DNA of 64,000 bases from NCBI RefSeq assembly GCF_003418935.1, contig NZ_QVMT01000001.1:186001-250000 (forward strand), written 5' to 3'. The notes beneath the pieces are model-generated. The model was given only the letters and a program-made list of their open reading frames with translations, was not told the DNA's origin and did no database searches. This stretch comes from Emticicia sp. C21 (GTDB lineage: Bacteria; Bacteroidota; Bacteroidia; Cytophagales; Spirosomataceae). The translations under genes were made by a program, and so were the position numbers. This document shows positions 1 through 7,365 of the stretch, piece after piece (the first letter of the stretch is position 1; each line of letters starts with the position of its first letter).

Positions 1-26
1 TAGCTGCCTGCATAACAACTATTGCC

Positions 27-542
27 ATGAATAATAAAAAGAAAGCCTACAATTACTGTCCATTGAGTGCCACTCAAAAGAACATTACCCGTCTTTTTTG
101 GGTGTCTCCAACTACCAAAAAGAAACCTAAAAAGGTTACCAATATAGTGGAAACCTTTTTCAAAGAGAACAGAGATGGTATAGAGAAAAACAGAATTACT
201 ACTCCTAAATCGAAACCGGAAAAGGTTACCATTATGGTGGGAACCTTTTTCAAAGAGAGCAGAGATAGTTTACAGAAAATCAGAATTACGAATCCTAAAT
301 CGAAGCCAGAAAAGGTTACCATTATGGTGGGAACCTTTTTCAAAGAGAGCAGAGATAGTTTACAGAAAATCAGAATTACTACTCCTAAATTGAAACCGGA
401 AAAGGTTCCCAATATGGTGGAAACCTTTTTCAAAGAGAGCAGAGATAGTTTACAGAATATCAGAATTACGAATCCTAAATCGGAACCGGAAAAGGTTACC
501 ATTATGGTGGGAACCTTTTTGCATGAAGACAGCCGTAAATAA
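27..542 (+). CDS. Repeat-built ORF of 171 residues, doubtful gene
   Basis: The frame opens at an ATG and stays open for 171 codons. After about 35 ordinary residues it is built from five units of 30 residues, each beginning with a KVTIMVGTFFKES-like core and ending in an IRIT(N/T)PK(S/L)KPE-like linker. No known domain is recognised, and there is no signal peptide or membrane segment. The unit length of exactly 90 bp keeps the frame open, which fits either a real repeat protein or a recently amplified non-coding element. The opposite strand is also open for 142 codons over the same bases, so openness alone proves little. The same peptide core (KKVTN-VGTF) is encoded on the minus strand at 47.5-48.0 kb, but there the frame is broken. 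Translation is unproven. Confidence 0.3.
   Translation: MNNKKKAYNYCPLSATQKNITRLFWVSPTTKKKPKKVTNIVETFFKENRDGIEKNRITTPKSKPEKVTIMVGTFFKESRDSLQKIRITNPKSKPEKVTIMVGTFFKESRDSLQKIRITTPKLKPEKVPNMVETFFKESRDSLQNIRITNPKSEPEKVTIMVGTFLHEDSRK
130..520 (+). repeat. Five 90-bp direct repeats carrying a palindrome
   Basis: Copies of an imperfect palindrome start at 130, 220, 310, 400 and 490, exactly 90 bp apart. Each has a left arm AAAAGGTTACC (GGTTCCC in the fourth copy), a short AT-rich centre containing TATGGTG, and a right arm GGAACCTTTTT. The roughly 59 bp between palindromes are also repeated, with a few substitutions (CAAAGAGAGCAGAGATAG is shared by copies 2-4). The same palindrome occurs four times at 47503-47917 in the opposite orientation. 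Confidence 0.9.
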
Positions 543-667
543 TTAATATACCTAGATTACGGGATGGTTAGCAGAAGTTATTCCATTGTAGTGAAATTAA
601 AACAAGTTCACTGTAACCTTTTTTCAGAACCTAAGTATCCACACAAAAATCACTTTTAAATTTATTC

Positions 668-2095
668 ATGAAAAAGCTTATAACTGTATTAATGCTGATT
701 AGTCAGCTGGGGTTCGCACAATCCAAAGAAAAACAAGTAGAAGATTTCCTGCTTAAGCAGATGAAAGACTTCAAGATTCCAGGTATGCAGGTGGCAGTAG
801 TTCAAAGGGGCAAAATTGTATTTAGTAAGTCATTGGGCAAGGCCTATATTCAGGATAATATTGCGGTTGATGACCAAAGTATTTTTGCCATTAATTCCTG
901 TACCAAGTCTTTTACAGGCGTAGCTGCTATGCAATTGGTTGAAGAGGGTAAACTCGACTTAAATGCTCCAATCTCTCACTATATTGATAGTCTGCCGGCT
1001 CAGTGGCAACCCATTAAGATTCAGCAATTATTAGCCCATATTTCTGGTTTACCAGATATTTTGCGCATTCAGGAAAACACTAGTGCTGGTGCATTCAATG
1101 AAGCAAAATCATGGCAGAAAGTGATGACTTTACCCATGGATTTTCCTACCGGTAGTCAGTTCAGCTATAACCAGACTAATTATGTACTCCTGGGCAAGGT
1201 GATTAGTAAATTAAGAGGAAAGGATTTCACACAGGTATTTCAGGAAAAACAGTTTGATGTAGTTGGGATGCCACACACAGTTTTTGGAGATTCTCGTGAC
1301 ATAATCCCACATTATGCCCCAACTTACTCCTTAAAAAAAGCAATGGATGGGCAACGACTGCCAGAAGAGAAACTCACGATTAATTATGCGGAAGTTCCAC
1401 CCTCTCGCCGTGGAGGTACTGGCTTAAATAGTACAGCAGAAGACATGGCTAAGTGGGTAATTGCCTTACAGCAAGGTAAATTACTCAAAAAAGAGACTCT
1501 TAAAACCATGTGGTCGCCGATAACTTTTAACAACGGCAAGCCTACTAACTGGGCTTTGGGTTGGGGTGTAAACAAATTCCGTCCGAAACACTGGGCGGTC
1601 GGAATGACTGGAGGTGGTCGTTCAGCCTTTTTAGTTTATCCGGACGATGAGATGGCTGTTATTGTATTGACAAATTTGCAAGGCTCTTCTCCTGAAAACT
1701 GGATAGAAGAACTCGCAGGCTTTTTTAACCCTGAAATTCCCGCCTCTGACCCAATTACTTTATTGAGAATTGAACTTGATAAACGCGGCTATGACAAAGC
1801 CATGCAAGTAGTAGAAGAAGCCCGTAAAAAAGACCATGGTTTTAAACCAGATGAAAACGAACTCAACGATTGGGCCTATCGGGTCATGAGCAAGGACAAA
1901 AACAAAGAGGCACTTGAACTCTTTAAACTAAACGCAGCACTATATCCTGATAGCTGGAATACGTATGACAGTTTAGGAGAGGCATTACTGAGACTGGGGA
2001 ATAAGGAAGAAGCAAAAAAAATGTATCAGAAATCTGTAGAGCTGAACCCTAATAATAACGGGGGTAAACAGATATTGGAGAGATTGAGTAAGTAA
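668..2095 (+). CDS. Secreted serine hydrolase, class C beta-lactamase family, with C-terminal TPR
   Basis: 475 residues. A signal peptide (about 1-18, ending GFAQS) is followed by a beta-lactamase/DD-peptidase fold (PF00144) to about residue 350. The nucleophile motif is S77-C-T-K80 (SxxK). The second motif is at Y167, where the usual YSN reads Y-N-Q within FSYNQTNYVLLG. The third motif region reads MTGGGRSAF in place of KTG. Residues of about 400-475 form a tetratricopeptide-type repeat (ALYPDSWNTYDSLGEALL). Such proteins are periplasmic or surface esterases/peptidases more often than true beta-lactamases; the substrate cannot be read from the sequence. The ATG at 668 gives the signal peptide directly. 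A strong hairpin at 2121-2169 ends the transcript, so the gene looks monocistronic. Confidence 0.88.
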   Translation: MKKLITVLMLISQLGFAQSKEKQVEDFLLKQMKDFKIPGMQVAVVQRGKIVFSKSLGKAYIQDNIAVDDQSIFAINSCTKSFTGVAAMQLVEEGKLDLNAPISHYIDSLPAQWQPIKIQQLLAHISGLPDILRIQENTSAGAFNEAKSWQKVMTLPMDFPTGSQFSYNQTNYVLLGKVISKLRGKDFTQVFQEKQFDVVGMPHTVFGDSRDIIPHYAPTYSLKKAMDGQRLPEEKLTINYAEVPPSRRGGTGLNSTAEDMAKWVIALQQGKLLKKETLKTMWSPITFNNGKPTNWALGWGVNKFRPKHWAVGMTGGGRSAFLVYPDDEMAVIVLTNLQGSSPENWIEELAGFFNPEIPASDPITLLRIELDKRGYDKAMQVVEEARKKDHGFKPDENELNDWAYRVMSKDKNKEALELFKLNAALYPDSWNTYDSLGEALLRLGNKEEAKKMYQKSVELNPNNNGGKQILERLSK

Positions 2096-2120
2096 TGTTA
2101 TAATCTTTCCAAAGTCATTT

Positions 2121-2169
2121 AATCTCTGTGTTAATGCTTCAGATAATATAAAGTATTAACACAGAGATT
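2121..2169 (+). terminator. Hairpin terminator after the serine hydrolase gene
   Basis: Arms AATCTCTGTGTTAATGCTT (2121-2139) and AAGTATTAACACAGAGATT (2151-2169) pair at 18 of 19 positions around an 11-nt loop. No long T run follows, so it could also be a transcript-stabilising hairpin. Confidence 0.65.
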
Positions 2170-2237
2170 TGTTATTGCATTTTCCTCTTTATCGCTTTCT
2201 ATCAGCAAATTATGACTCGTTTCTTTCATTTTTTATT

Positions 2238-2245
2238 TATATTTG
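2238..2245 (+). promoter_or_regulatory. Bacteroidota -7 box (TATATTTG) for the lipoprotein gene at 2282
   Basis: TATATTTG matches the TAnnTTTG consensus and lies 36 bp before the ATG. No clean TTG -33 element is seen at the expected spacing. Confidence 0.4.
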
Positions 2246-2281
2246 TCATGGCTCCATGTCATTATTACTAAATAACAAAAA

Positions 2282-3025
2282 ATGAAAAAACTAGCAATTA
2301 TCCTGCTCATTGCGCTCGGCTTAGGTTGCAAGAAAGAAGCGGCCGACCCGCAGACGCCCTCCTCCGGTAAAAAACTGGTCAGTATTACTGTTAATGGTAA
2401 AGTAAACCATTCGTTTCAGTATGATAAAAACTTACTAATAAAAGAAAACTACTTTGGTTTTTGTGAGACCAATCCTACTGATGAATTTAATTATGAGTAC
2501 AAAAACGCAAAGCTAAGCGGCTTAAAAACTACGCTCCGCAGTATGTATTCAAGTTCCTCGGCCTCATGTGACCCCGCAGCAGGATTAAAAGGTGAAGAAA
2601 TTTTCGAATATAATACTCAGGGAAAAATAGTAAAAGCTACCAGAAACAATGGCGGTTTCAGTTCTTTTAACACAACCACTGAATATGTATATAATGCCAA
2701 AGGTTTTGTTGAAAAACAAATAATACTTGGTGGTACAAATTCATTGGTAACTACCTTTGAATATGATGCTACGGGAAACTTAATTAAGCAGACAGATCCT
2801 GATGGCCAGGTTACTAACTACGAATATGATAATAAAATCAACCCTTATTATCTAATGAATCAACGACCAGCCTGGATAAGTCCTTTCAACAAAAGCCCTA
2901 ACAATGTAATAAAAGCCTCTAATCGCTATATTTTTAAACGTACATTCAAATATGATGAAGAAGGTTACCCAACCGAAGTATCAGAAGATAACGGCTTTAC
3001 TTATAAATATAATTATGAGAATTAA
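2282..3025 (+). CDS. Lipoprotein with YD-type repeats
   Basis: 247 residues. A lipoprotein signal peptide ends in LGLGC, with Cys16 as the predicted lipidated residue followed by KKEAADP, and no further membrane segment follows. From about residue 30 the protein is made of beta-hairpin units with the YD-repeat flavour of RHS proteins: FQYDKN, FEYNTQGKIVKAT, YVYNAKGFVEKQ, FEYDATGNLIKQTDPDG and FKYDEEGYPTEVSEDNG. Short YD-repeat lipoproteins of this kind are common in Bacteroidota and have no assigned role. They lack the long barrel and toxin tip of true RHS polymorphic toxins. The gene is flanked by terminators or long gaps and seems to be transcribed alone. Confidence 0.8.
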   Translation: MKKLAIILLIALGLGCKKEAADPQTPSSGKKLVSITVNGKVNHSFQYDKNLLIKENYFGFCETNPTDEFNYEYKNAKLSGLKTTLRSMYSSSSASCDPAAGLKGEEIFEYNTQGKIVKATRNNGGFSSFNTTTEYVYNAKGFVEKQIILGGTNSLVTTFEYDATGNLIKQTDPDGQVTNYEYDNKINPYYLMNQRPAWISPFNKSPNNVIKASNRYIFKRTFKYDEEGYPTEVSEDNGFTYKYNYEN

Positions 3026-3180
3026 CAGTCACCCGTAGAAATTCACAAAACAGCTTTTTACCCTTTTCATTTTTTTTATATCTGTTAACAATCTAGTTTA
3101 CTAATTCACTCAATCGCTCAATAATTTATTAGGTTATACATAAGATTTTTTTAATATTTACTTCATAAAACCTATTGCTT

Positions 3181-3639
3181 ATGTATAAATCTTTCCTACT
3201 CTTATTACTGGTTGTATGTGCTGCTACGGTACAAGCCCAAAACCCCAATCCAAAATTCAAACAAGCCTTAGCCGACTCGTTAGGTGCCGATGAATATGGC
3301 ATGAAAATGTACTCACTGGTGATATTGAAAACCGGAACCAATACTACTACTGATAAAGCTGTTTTAGACAGTCTGTTCAGAGGCCATATGACGAATATGG
3401 GCAGAATGGAATCAATGGGGAAATTGATAGTAGCAGGGCCTATAGGTAAAAACGATAAAGCCTATCGCGGGATTTTCATTCTAAACGCTAAAACTCCGGA
3501 AGAAGCTAAAGTGCTTTTAGATACTGATCCTGCCATAAAAGCCAAAGTTTTAGAGGCCGATATCTTTCCGTGGTACGGCTCTGCGGCTCTTCCTTTGTAC
3601 ATGAAACATAATGATGAGGTGAAGAAGAAAGATTTTTGA
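3181..3639 (+). CDS. Secreted YCII-related domain protein
   Basis: 152 residues from the ATG at 3181; a TTG two codons upstream (3175) is a less likely start. A clear signal peptide (MYKSFLLLLLVVCAATVQAQ) is followed by a domain of about 110 residues resembling the YCII/YciI ferredoxin-like fold: SLVILKTG near the start, then GHMTNMGRMESMGKLIVAGPI, and a C-terminal half with AKTPEEAKVLLDTDPAI. YciI-type domains are small alpha/beta domains, a few with reported peroxidase-like or hydrolytic activity, but most have no known function. The family call rests on the 'MesMGKLivAGP' and 'sPeEAkvlldtDPai' patterns. Confidence 0.72.
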   Translation: MYKSFLLLLLVVCAATVQAQNPNPKFKQALADSLGADEYGMKMYSLVILKTGTNTTTDKAVLDSLFRGHMTNMGRMESMGKLIVAGPIGKNDKAYRGIFILNAKTPEEAKVLLDTDPAIKAKVLEADIFPWYGSAALPLYMKHNDEVKKKDF

Positions 3640-3962
3640 TGCTTCACAATTACTAGTTGTCTGTAACAATTTATTGGTTTTCTGAATCGCCTAGAATCAT
3701 AGATTTTATTTTACCTAATTATTACTTTGGCTGATAGAATTCAGCTAAAGTGGCTAGCTATTTGAGCTTATGATAACTCACCAAATTATTCATACCATCT
3801 ATTCAGAGAAACCTTTAAAGTACTCCTATTAAAACACAAATCCCTATCTCCTTTAAATAAATTTCTTACTCATTATTAGCAAAATTCTTTAAAGAATCTG
3901 AAATTTATTGTCAACATATAAGCACCCACGTAAGACCTATTATTTCAAAAGCTACTTCTTTT
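3640..3962. other. 323-bp gene-free gap
   Basis: AT-rich spacer between the YCII-like gene and the M43 protease gene. I see no coding frame, no strong hairpin and no perfect -7 box; it presumably holds the promoter of the protease gene at 3963. Confidence 0.5.
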
Positions 3963-5807
3963 ATGAAAACCCGCATTTTTACAGTCGTCACTATTCTTTT
4001 CTGTTTACTCTCTCTAACTGTATTTTCTCAAATCCAGTGTGGTACTGAGGAAATCAATAAGAACAATCCGGAACTGCAAAAGCAAATTCAGGAGAAAATC
4101 AAACGTATTGAGAAATCCGGAAATTTAGTTGACCCGAATACCGTATTCACTATTCCGGTGGTATTTATTGTATACAATAAAGGTGAGCTCGTGGGTGAGG
4201 GCTCTAATATTTCTACTGAAACTATTCTGCAGGAACTTAATACATTGAATGATGCATTCAGAGCAAAAAATGGCTTTAGCCCCTATAATGATATGAAAGT
4301 AGAGTTTGCTCTGGCCAATTGCGGCGACTTGAATAGTATCGTAAGAGTGAATGCCACAAGCGTACCTAATTATGTTGATAATGGTCTTGACTACAATGAT
4401 TTAATAATGATGTTCCAGTTAAGAGCTTTACATAACTGGAATGACCGTGATAATTATATTACTATAGAGCTAGTTCATAAAATGAATGGCGCCGGAGGAT
4501 TTGCCGGATATCTTGAAGGTTTTACTTTTATTGATGTGCGCTCATTTGGATTTGGTATTATGGCGCACGAGTTAGGGCACGTAATGAATCTGAAACATAC
4601 CTTTGAAGGAGATGTTTTCGGAACGCAATGCCCTGTGAATGATAATCCTGATGCAGACGGTGACATGATCAGTGATACCCCGCCTCATAAAAGCTGGCAA
4701 ACTTGTTTTAACACACCATCTACGTCTATTAATCCTTGTGATAGTCTTGAATATGGTGATATTTTCGAAAACTTTTTATCTTACAGTCAATATTGCTGGC
4801 ATAAATTTACTCCGAGACAAATTTTACGCGCCAGAATCAGTGTGGAAGCCATCAAACCTAGCTGGTTTAATTCTCCTTATCTATCAGGTCAGACCAACCC
4901 TCCTACCGGGACTTCTAACCTTAAATGTAGTACAGGTACGCTTAGTTTATCAGCCAATGGCTGCTTAGGTACTTATAGTTGGTATAGCACCAATACAGGA
5001 GGTGACACCTTAGCCACAGGGAAAAATTTTACCACTCCGGTGATTGAAACCACGACTACCTACTATGTCGATTGCAAAGTAGCTACCTGTGCCGCCTCCG
5101 TCAGAGTACCCGTCCAGGCTATCATTACTCCAATTAATGAATGTTATTGTGACTCTTATGCCACCTATCTTGGCGATGAAGAAATACTAAAGGTTAATTT
5201 TGCCAATCTAAGCAGTTCTTCTACTTGTAGTACTACAGGTGGGCCAGGCTCTTTAAACAGAGCTTACTCAAATTATACCTTATCAACTCCGGTGGAAGTC
5301 CGTAAAAATAACTCGTATCCCTTTTCGGTCCAGATTGGCACCTGTGGTGGATTTTATAATAATATGACGAAGATTTTCATTGATTTTAATCAGGACAAAG
5401 ATTTCAATGATGTCGGAGAAGAAGTATATGCATCATCTCTTTCTCAACAAGGGCCTCACATTGAAAGCGGTACAATCCTGATTCCGGCAAATGCTCTTTT
5501 AGGAATAACCCGTATGCGTGTTATTACTGTAGAAACTGGTAATATATCATCTATTACTCCATGCACCATTTATGGATTTGGAGAAACGGAAGATTATGCT
5601 GTCAATATTACGGTTTGTCCGAATGCTCTCAGCTATGAAAATATCAATCAGAATGCAGGTATATATGAGGCAACTACCAGTGTAAGCAGTAGAGCTAATA
5701 TCAGCACCCCAACGGCTTATCTGGCAGGACAATTCGTTATCCTTTTACCGGGCTTTTCAGCGGGGCCTAATGAAGTATTTACAAGTGCTATTGGTGGCTG
5801 CAATTAA
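3963..5807 (+). CDS. Secreted M43 (pappalysin-like) metalloprotease with Ig-like, GEVED and C-terminal sorting-type domains
   Basis: 614 residues. A signal peptide (about 1-22, TVFSQ) is followed by a short pro-region and an M43-type catalytic domain. The zinc site is H202-E-L-G-H206-V-M-N-L-K-H212 (HExxHxxGxxH-type with Asn in place of Gly). Downstream, ENFLSYSQYC stands where M43 enzymes have the Met-turn (usually NFMSY), so the methionine appears to be Leu. Then come an Ig-like module (about 318-395, CSTGTLSLSANGC...TTTYYVDC) and a GEVED-type domain with the calcium-like loop FIDFNQDKDFNDVGEE. The last 50 residues form a small beta domain (ILLPGFSAGPNEVF) ending Gly-Gly-Cys-Asn. That end resembles those of the two fungalysins downstream, which also have Cys as the second-last residue. 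It probably acts outside the cell on proteins; its substrate is unknown. Confidence 0.9.
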   Translation: MKTRIFTVVTILFCLLSLTVFSQIQCGTEEINKNNPELQKQIQEKIKRIEKSGNLVDPNTVFTIPVVFIVYNKGELVGEGSNISTETILQELNTLNDAFRAKNGFSPYNDMKVEFALANCGDLNSIVRVNATSVPNYVDNGLDYNDLIMMFQLRALHNWNDRDNYITIELVHKMNGAGGFAGYLEGFTFIDVRSFGFGIMAHELGHVMNLKHTFEGDVFGTQCPVNDNPDADGDMISDTPPHKSWQTCFNTPSTSINPCDSLEYGDIFENFLSYSQYCWHKFTPRQILRARISVEAIKPSWFNSPYLSGQTNPPTGTSNLKCSTGTLSLSANGCLGTYSWYSTNTGGDTLATGKNFTTPVIETTTTYYVDCKVATCAASVRVPVQAIITPINECYCDSYATYLGDEEILKVNFANLSSSSTCSTTGGPGSLNRAYSNYTLSTPVEVRKNNSYPFSVQIGTCGGFYNNMTKIFIDFNQDKDFNDVGEEVYASSLSQQGPHIESGTILIPANALLGITRMRVITVETGNISSITPCTIYGFGETEDYAVNITVCPNALSYENINQNAGIYEATTSVSSRANISTPTAYLAGQFVILLPGFSAGPNEVFTSAIGGCN

Positions 5808-5815
5808 TCATTACT

Positions 5816-6181
5816 TTAGCCCATAGTCGCTTTTCTATGATTCAAGCCCCAGTTTAGCATGCTATCTATTACATCTGATAGTCTTTGAGCCGATTCAGTT
5901 AATTCATACTCTACCAATACAGGTGTAGCATCATACACCATTCGTTTTACCATGCCATTGAGTTCAAGTTCTTTTAATTCTTTCGACAACATACGTGGGG
6001 TAATTTTCGGTATATTCCGCTGAATCTCCGTAAACCTCTTGATACCAAACATTAAAGAACCCAGAATAGGTAATTTCCATTTGCCTGTCAATACATTCAG
6101 CGTATCATTCAAAGCTAAAACAAACTGTTCAGGACATGATTTTGCATCGGCAAAATCCATTATTTTTTTTGATACTGTCAT
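5816..6181 (-). CDS. HxlR-family winged-helix transcriptional regulator
   Basis: 121 residues from the ATG at 6181. A frame extension to 6220 is possible but would start inside the operator-like palindrome, so the downstream start is preferred. The HxlR pattern is clear: an N-terminal cysteine (AKSCPEQF), a segment GKWKLPILGSLMFGIKRFTEIQRNIPKITPRMLSKELKELE read in pieces as the winged helix, then VEYELTESAQRLSDVIDSMLNWG. HxlR proteins often sense electrophiles or oxidants through that N-terminal Cys and repress a divergent reductase gene. Here the divergent neighbour is an NmrA-type NAD(P)H reductase at 6301. The shared 120-bp gap contains two operator-like palindromes, so auto-regulation and control of the neighbour are likely. 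Confidence 0.88.
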   Translation of the reverse strand: MTVSKKIMDFADAKSCPEQFVLALNDTLNVLTGKWKLPILGSLMFGIKRFTEIQRNIPKITPRMLSKELKELELNGMVKRMVYDATPVLVEYELTESAQRLSDVIDSMLNWGLNHRKATMG

Positions 6182-6196
6182 AATCGTATGTTTACT

Positions 6197-6226
6197 ATAC
6201 TTTTGTATAGTGCTATACAAAAGTAT
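6197..6226. promoter_or_regulatory. Perfect 14-bp inverted repeat, likely HxlR operator
   Basis: Arms ATACTTTTGTATAG (6197-6210) and CTATACAAAAGTAT (6213-6226) are exact reverse complements separated by two bases. The site lies 16 bp upstream of the HxlR start codon and between the two divergent genes. Confidence 0.75.
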
Positions 6227-6230
6227 ATCA

Positions 6231-6245
6231 CTATATTTTATATAG
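6231..6245. promoter_or_regulatory. Second operator-like palindrome (CTATAT-TTT-ATATAG)
   Basis: Six-base arms around three T residues. The outer half-sites, CTATA and TATAG, match the inner ends of the larger palindrome next to it, as expected for a second regulator dimer. It sits in the -33 region of the promoter whose -7 box is at 6256. Confidence 0.5.
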
Positions 6246-6255
6246 CAAATGTATT

Positions 6256-6263
6256 TACTTTTG
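6256..6263 (+). promoter_or_regulatory. -7 box TACTTTTG of the NmrA-type reductase gene
   Basis: Exact match to TAnnTTTG, 37 bp before the ATG at 6301. Its -33 region is covered by the 6231-6245 palindrome, which fits repression by the HxlR regulator. Confidence 0.55.
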
Positions 6264-6300
6264 CGTCAATAATATATTTTCTAAATAAATTTTTTCTATC

Positions 6301-7170
6301 ATGATTTTAATAACAGGCGCAACAGGGCATTTTGGTGCGGCAACTATAGATTTCTTATTAAAAAAAGGTACCCCTGCCAGAGAAATAGCAGCATTAGTAA
6401 GAGACGAGGCTAAAGCAGGCGATTTAAAAGCAAAAGGTATTACTATTCTTTCAGGTGATTATAATAATTATGAGTCTTTAGTAAAATCATTCAAAGGTGT
6501 TGACAAGTTGCTTTTTATATCAGGCAATGATATAGTAAATCGTGTGCAGCAACAAGATAACGTAGTAAAAGCAGCGAAAGAGGCAGGTGTTGGGCATGTA
6601 GTTTACACAAGTTTTGTACGCAAAAACGAAACTGAGACCTCCCCTATTTATATTGTGGCTAAGTCTCACTTATCAACTGAGAAAGCCCTTAGGGAAAGTG
6701 GTTTAACTTATACCATTCTCCGTAATAATATCTATACCGATTATATTCCAATGTTTATTGGACAGAATGTAACCGAAACTGGTATATTCTTTCCAGCTGG
6801 AGATTCTCCTGTAGCTTTCACGCTTCGTAACGATATGGCAGAGGCAGCCGCTAATATCCTGTCTAGTGACGGACATGAAAATAAAGACTATACTCTATCA
6901 AATACCGAGGCTGTTACTTTTCATGAAATAGCACAATTTATTAGCCAGGCAGCAGGTAAAGAAATAGGTTATGTAAGCCCTGATTCAGCAACATTTGTTG
7001 AAGTATTAACTAACGCAGGTCTTCCGGCAGAAATTATAGGTGTTTCAGCAGCTTTTGCTGAAGGCTTTAAACAAGGAGAATTTTCTTCTCCTGAAACCGA
7101 TTTAGAAAAACTTCTAGGCAGAAAACCCGGTTCTGTGAAAGATTTTTTAGCTGGGGTTTATGGAGAATAA
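6301..7170 (+). CDS. NmrA-family NAD(P)H reductase (quinone/azo reductase-like SDR)
   Basis: 289 residues, the usual length for the QorB/azoreductase-like branch of atypical short-chain dehydrogenases. The N-terminal Rossmann motif is ITGATGHFGAATIDFLLKKG (residues about 4-23). It is followed by acidic/basic pattern AALVRDEAKAGDLKAKGI and GDYNNYESLVKSFKGVDKLLFIS, both typical of the family; a TSFVRKN stretch comes near the middle. There is no signal peptide, so the enzyme is cytosolic. Divergent transcription from an HxlR regulator is the standard arrangement for electrophile- or quinone-responsive reductases, so a detoxification role is inferred. The exact substrate is not readable. Confidence 0.88.
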   Translation: MILITGATGHFGAATIDFLLKKGTPAREIAALVRDEAKAGDLKAKGITILSGDYNNYESLVKSFKGVDKLLFISGNDIVNRVQQQDNVVKAAKEAGVGHVVYTSFVRKNETETSPIYIVAKSHLSTEKALRESGLTYTILRNNIYTDYIPMFIGQNVTETGIFFPAGDSPVAFTLRNDMAEAAANILSSDGHENKDYTLSNTEAVTFHEIAQFISQAAGKEIGYVSPDSATFVEVLTNAGLPAEIIGVSAAFAEGFKQGEFSSPETDLEKLLGRKPGSVKDFLAGVYGE

Positions 7171-7195
7171 TTGAGTGATTGAGCCTGGACGGCCC

Positions 7196-7288
7196 GTGAT
7201 TTAGTGATTTAGTGATTTAGTGATTTAGTGATTTAGTGATTTAGTGATTTAGTGATTTAGTGATTTAGTGATTTAGTGATTTAGTGAT
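7196..7288. repeat. Octamer tandem repeat (TTAGTGAT), 11 copies plus a partial
   Basis: From 7201 to 7288 the 8-bp unit TTAGTGAT is repeated eleven times without error, preceded by a partial GTGAT. It lies in the convergent gap between 7170 and 7366. Degenerate versions of the same text (GAGTGATT, TCACTAAATC) flank it to about 7370 and occur again between genes at about 32.0, 40.4 and 43.2 kb. Confidence 0.95.
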
Positions 7289-7365
7289 TAATTTAATCAT
7301 GAATAATCAATTCAAAGCAATTATTCGCTAATTCACCATTTGCTAATTCGCAATTAATCACTCAA

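Noticed and set aside
74-502. 142-codon open frame on the minus strand across the left-end repeats
   Set aside because: It is the antisense of the repeat array; the palindromes and exact 90-bp period keep both strands open. No start context or domain supports it.
130-520. CRISPR array at the left end
   Set aside because: Linkers between the palindromes are themselves repeated and nearly identical, with a 90-bp period; a CRISPR needs unique spacers. No cas genes are in the window.
668-2095. Antibiotic beta-lactamase
   Set aside because: The motif layout (SCTK, YNQ, MTGGG) and the C-terminal TPR fit the broad serine hydrolase family; there is no evidence for beta-lactam hydrolysis.
2282-3025. 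RHS toxin fragment
   Set aside because: The YD-type repeats are few and there is a normal lipoprotein signal and complete frame; no toxin tip or core is present.
7196-7288. Attachment site or CRISPR-like repeat at 7.2 kb
   Set aside because: It is a simple 8-bp tandem repeat without spacers, flanking genes for mobility or target duplication.
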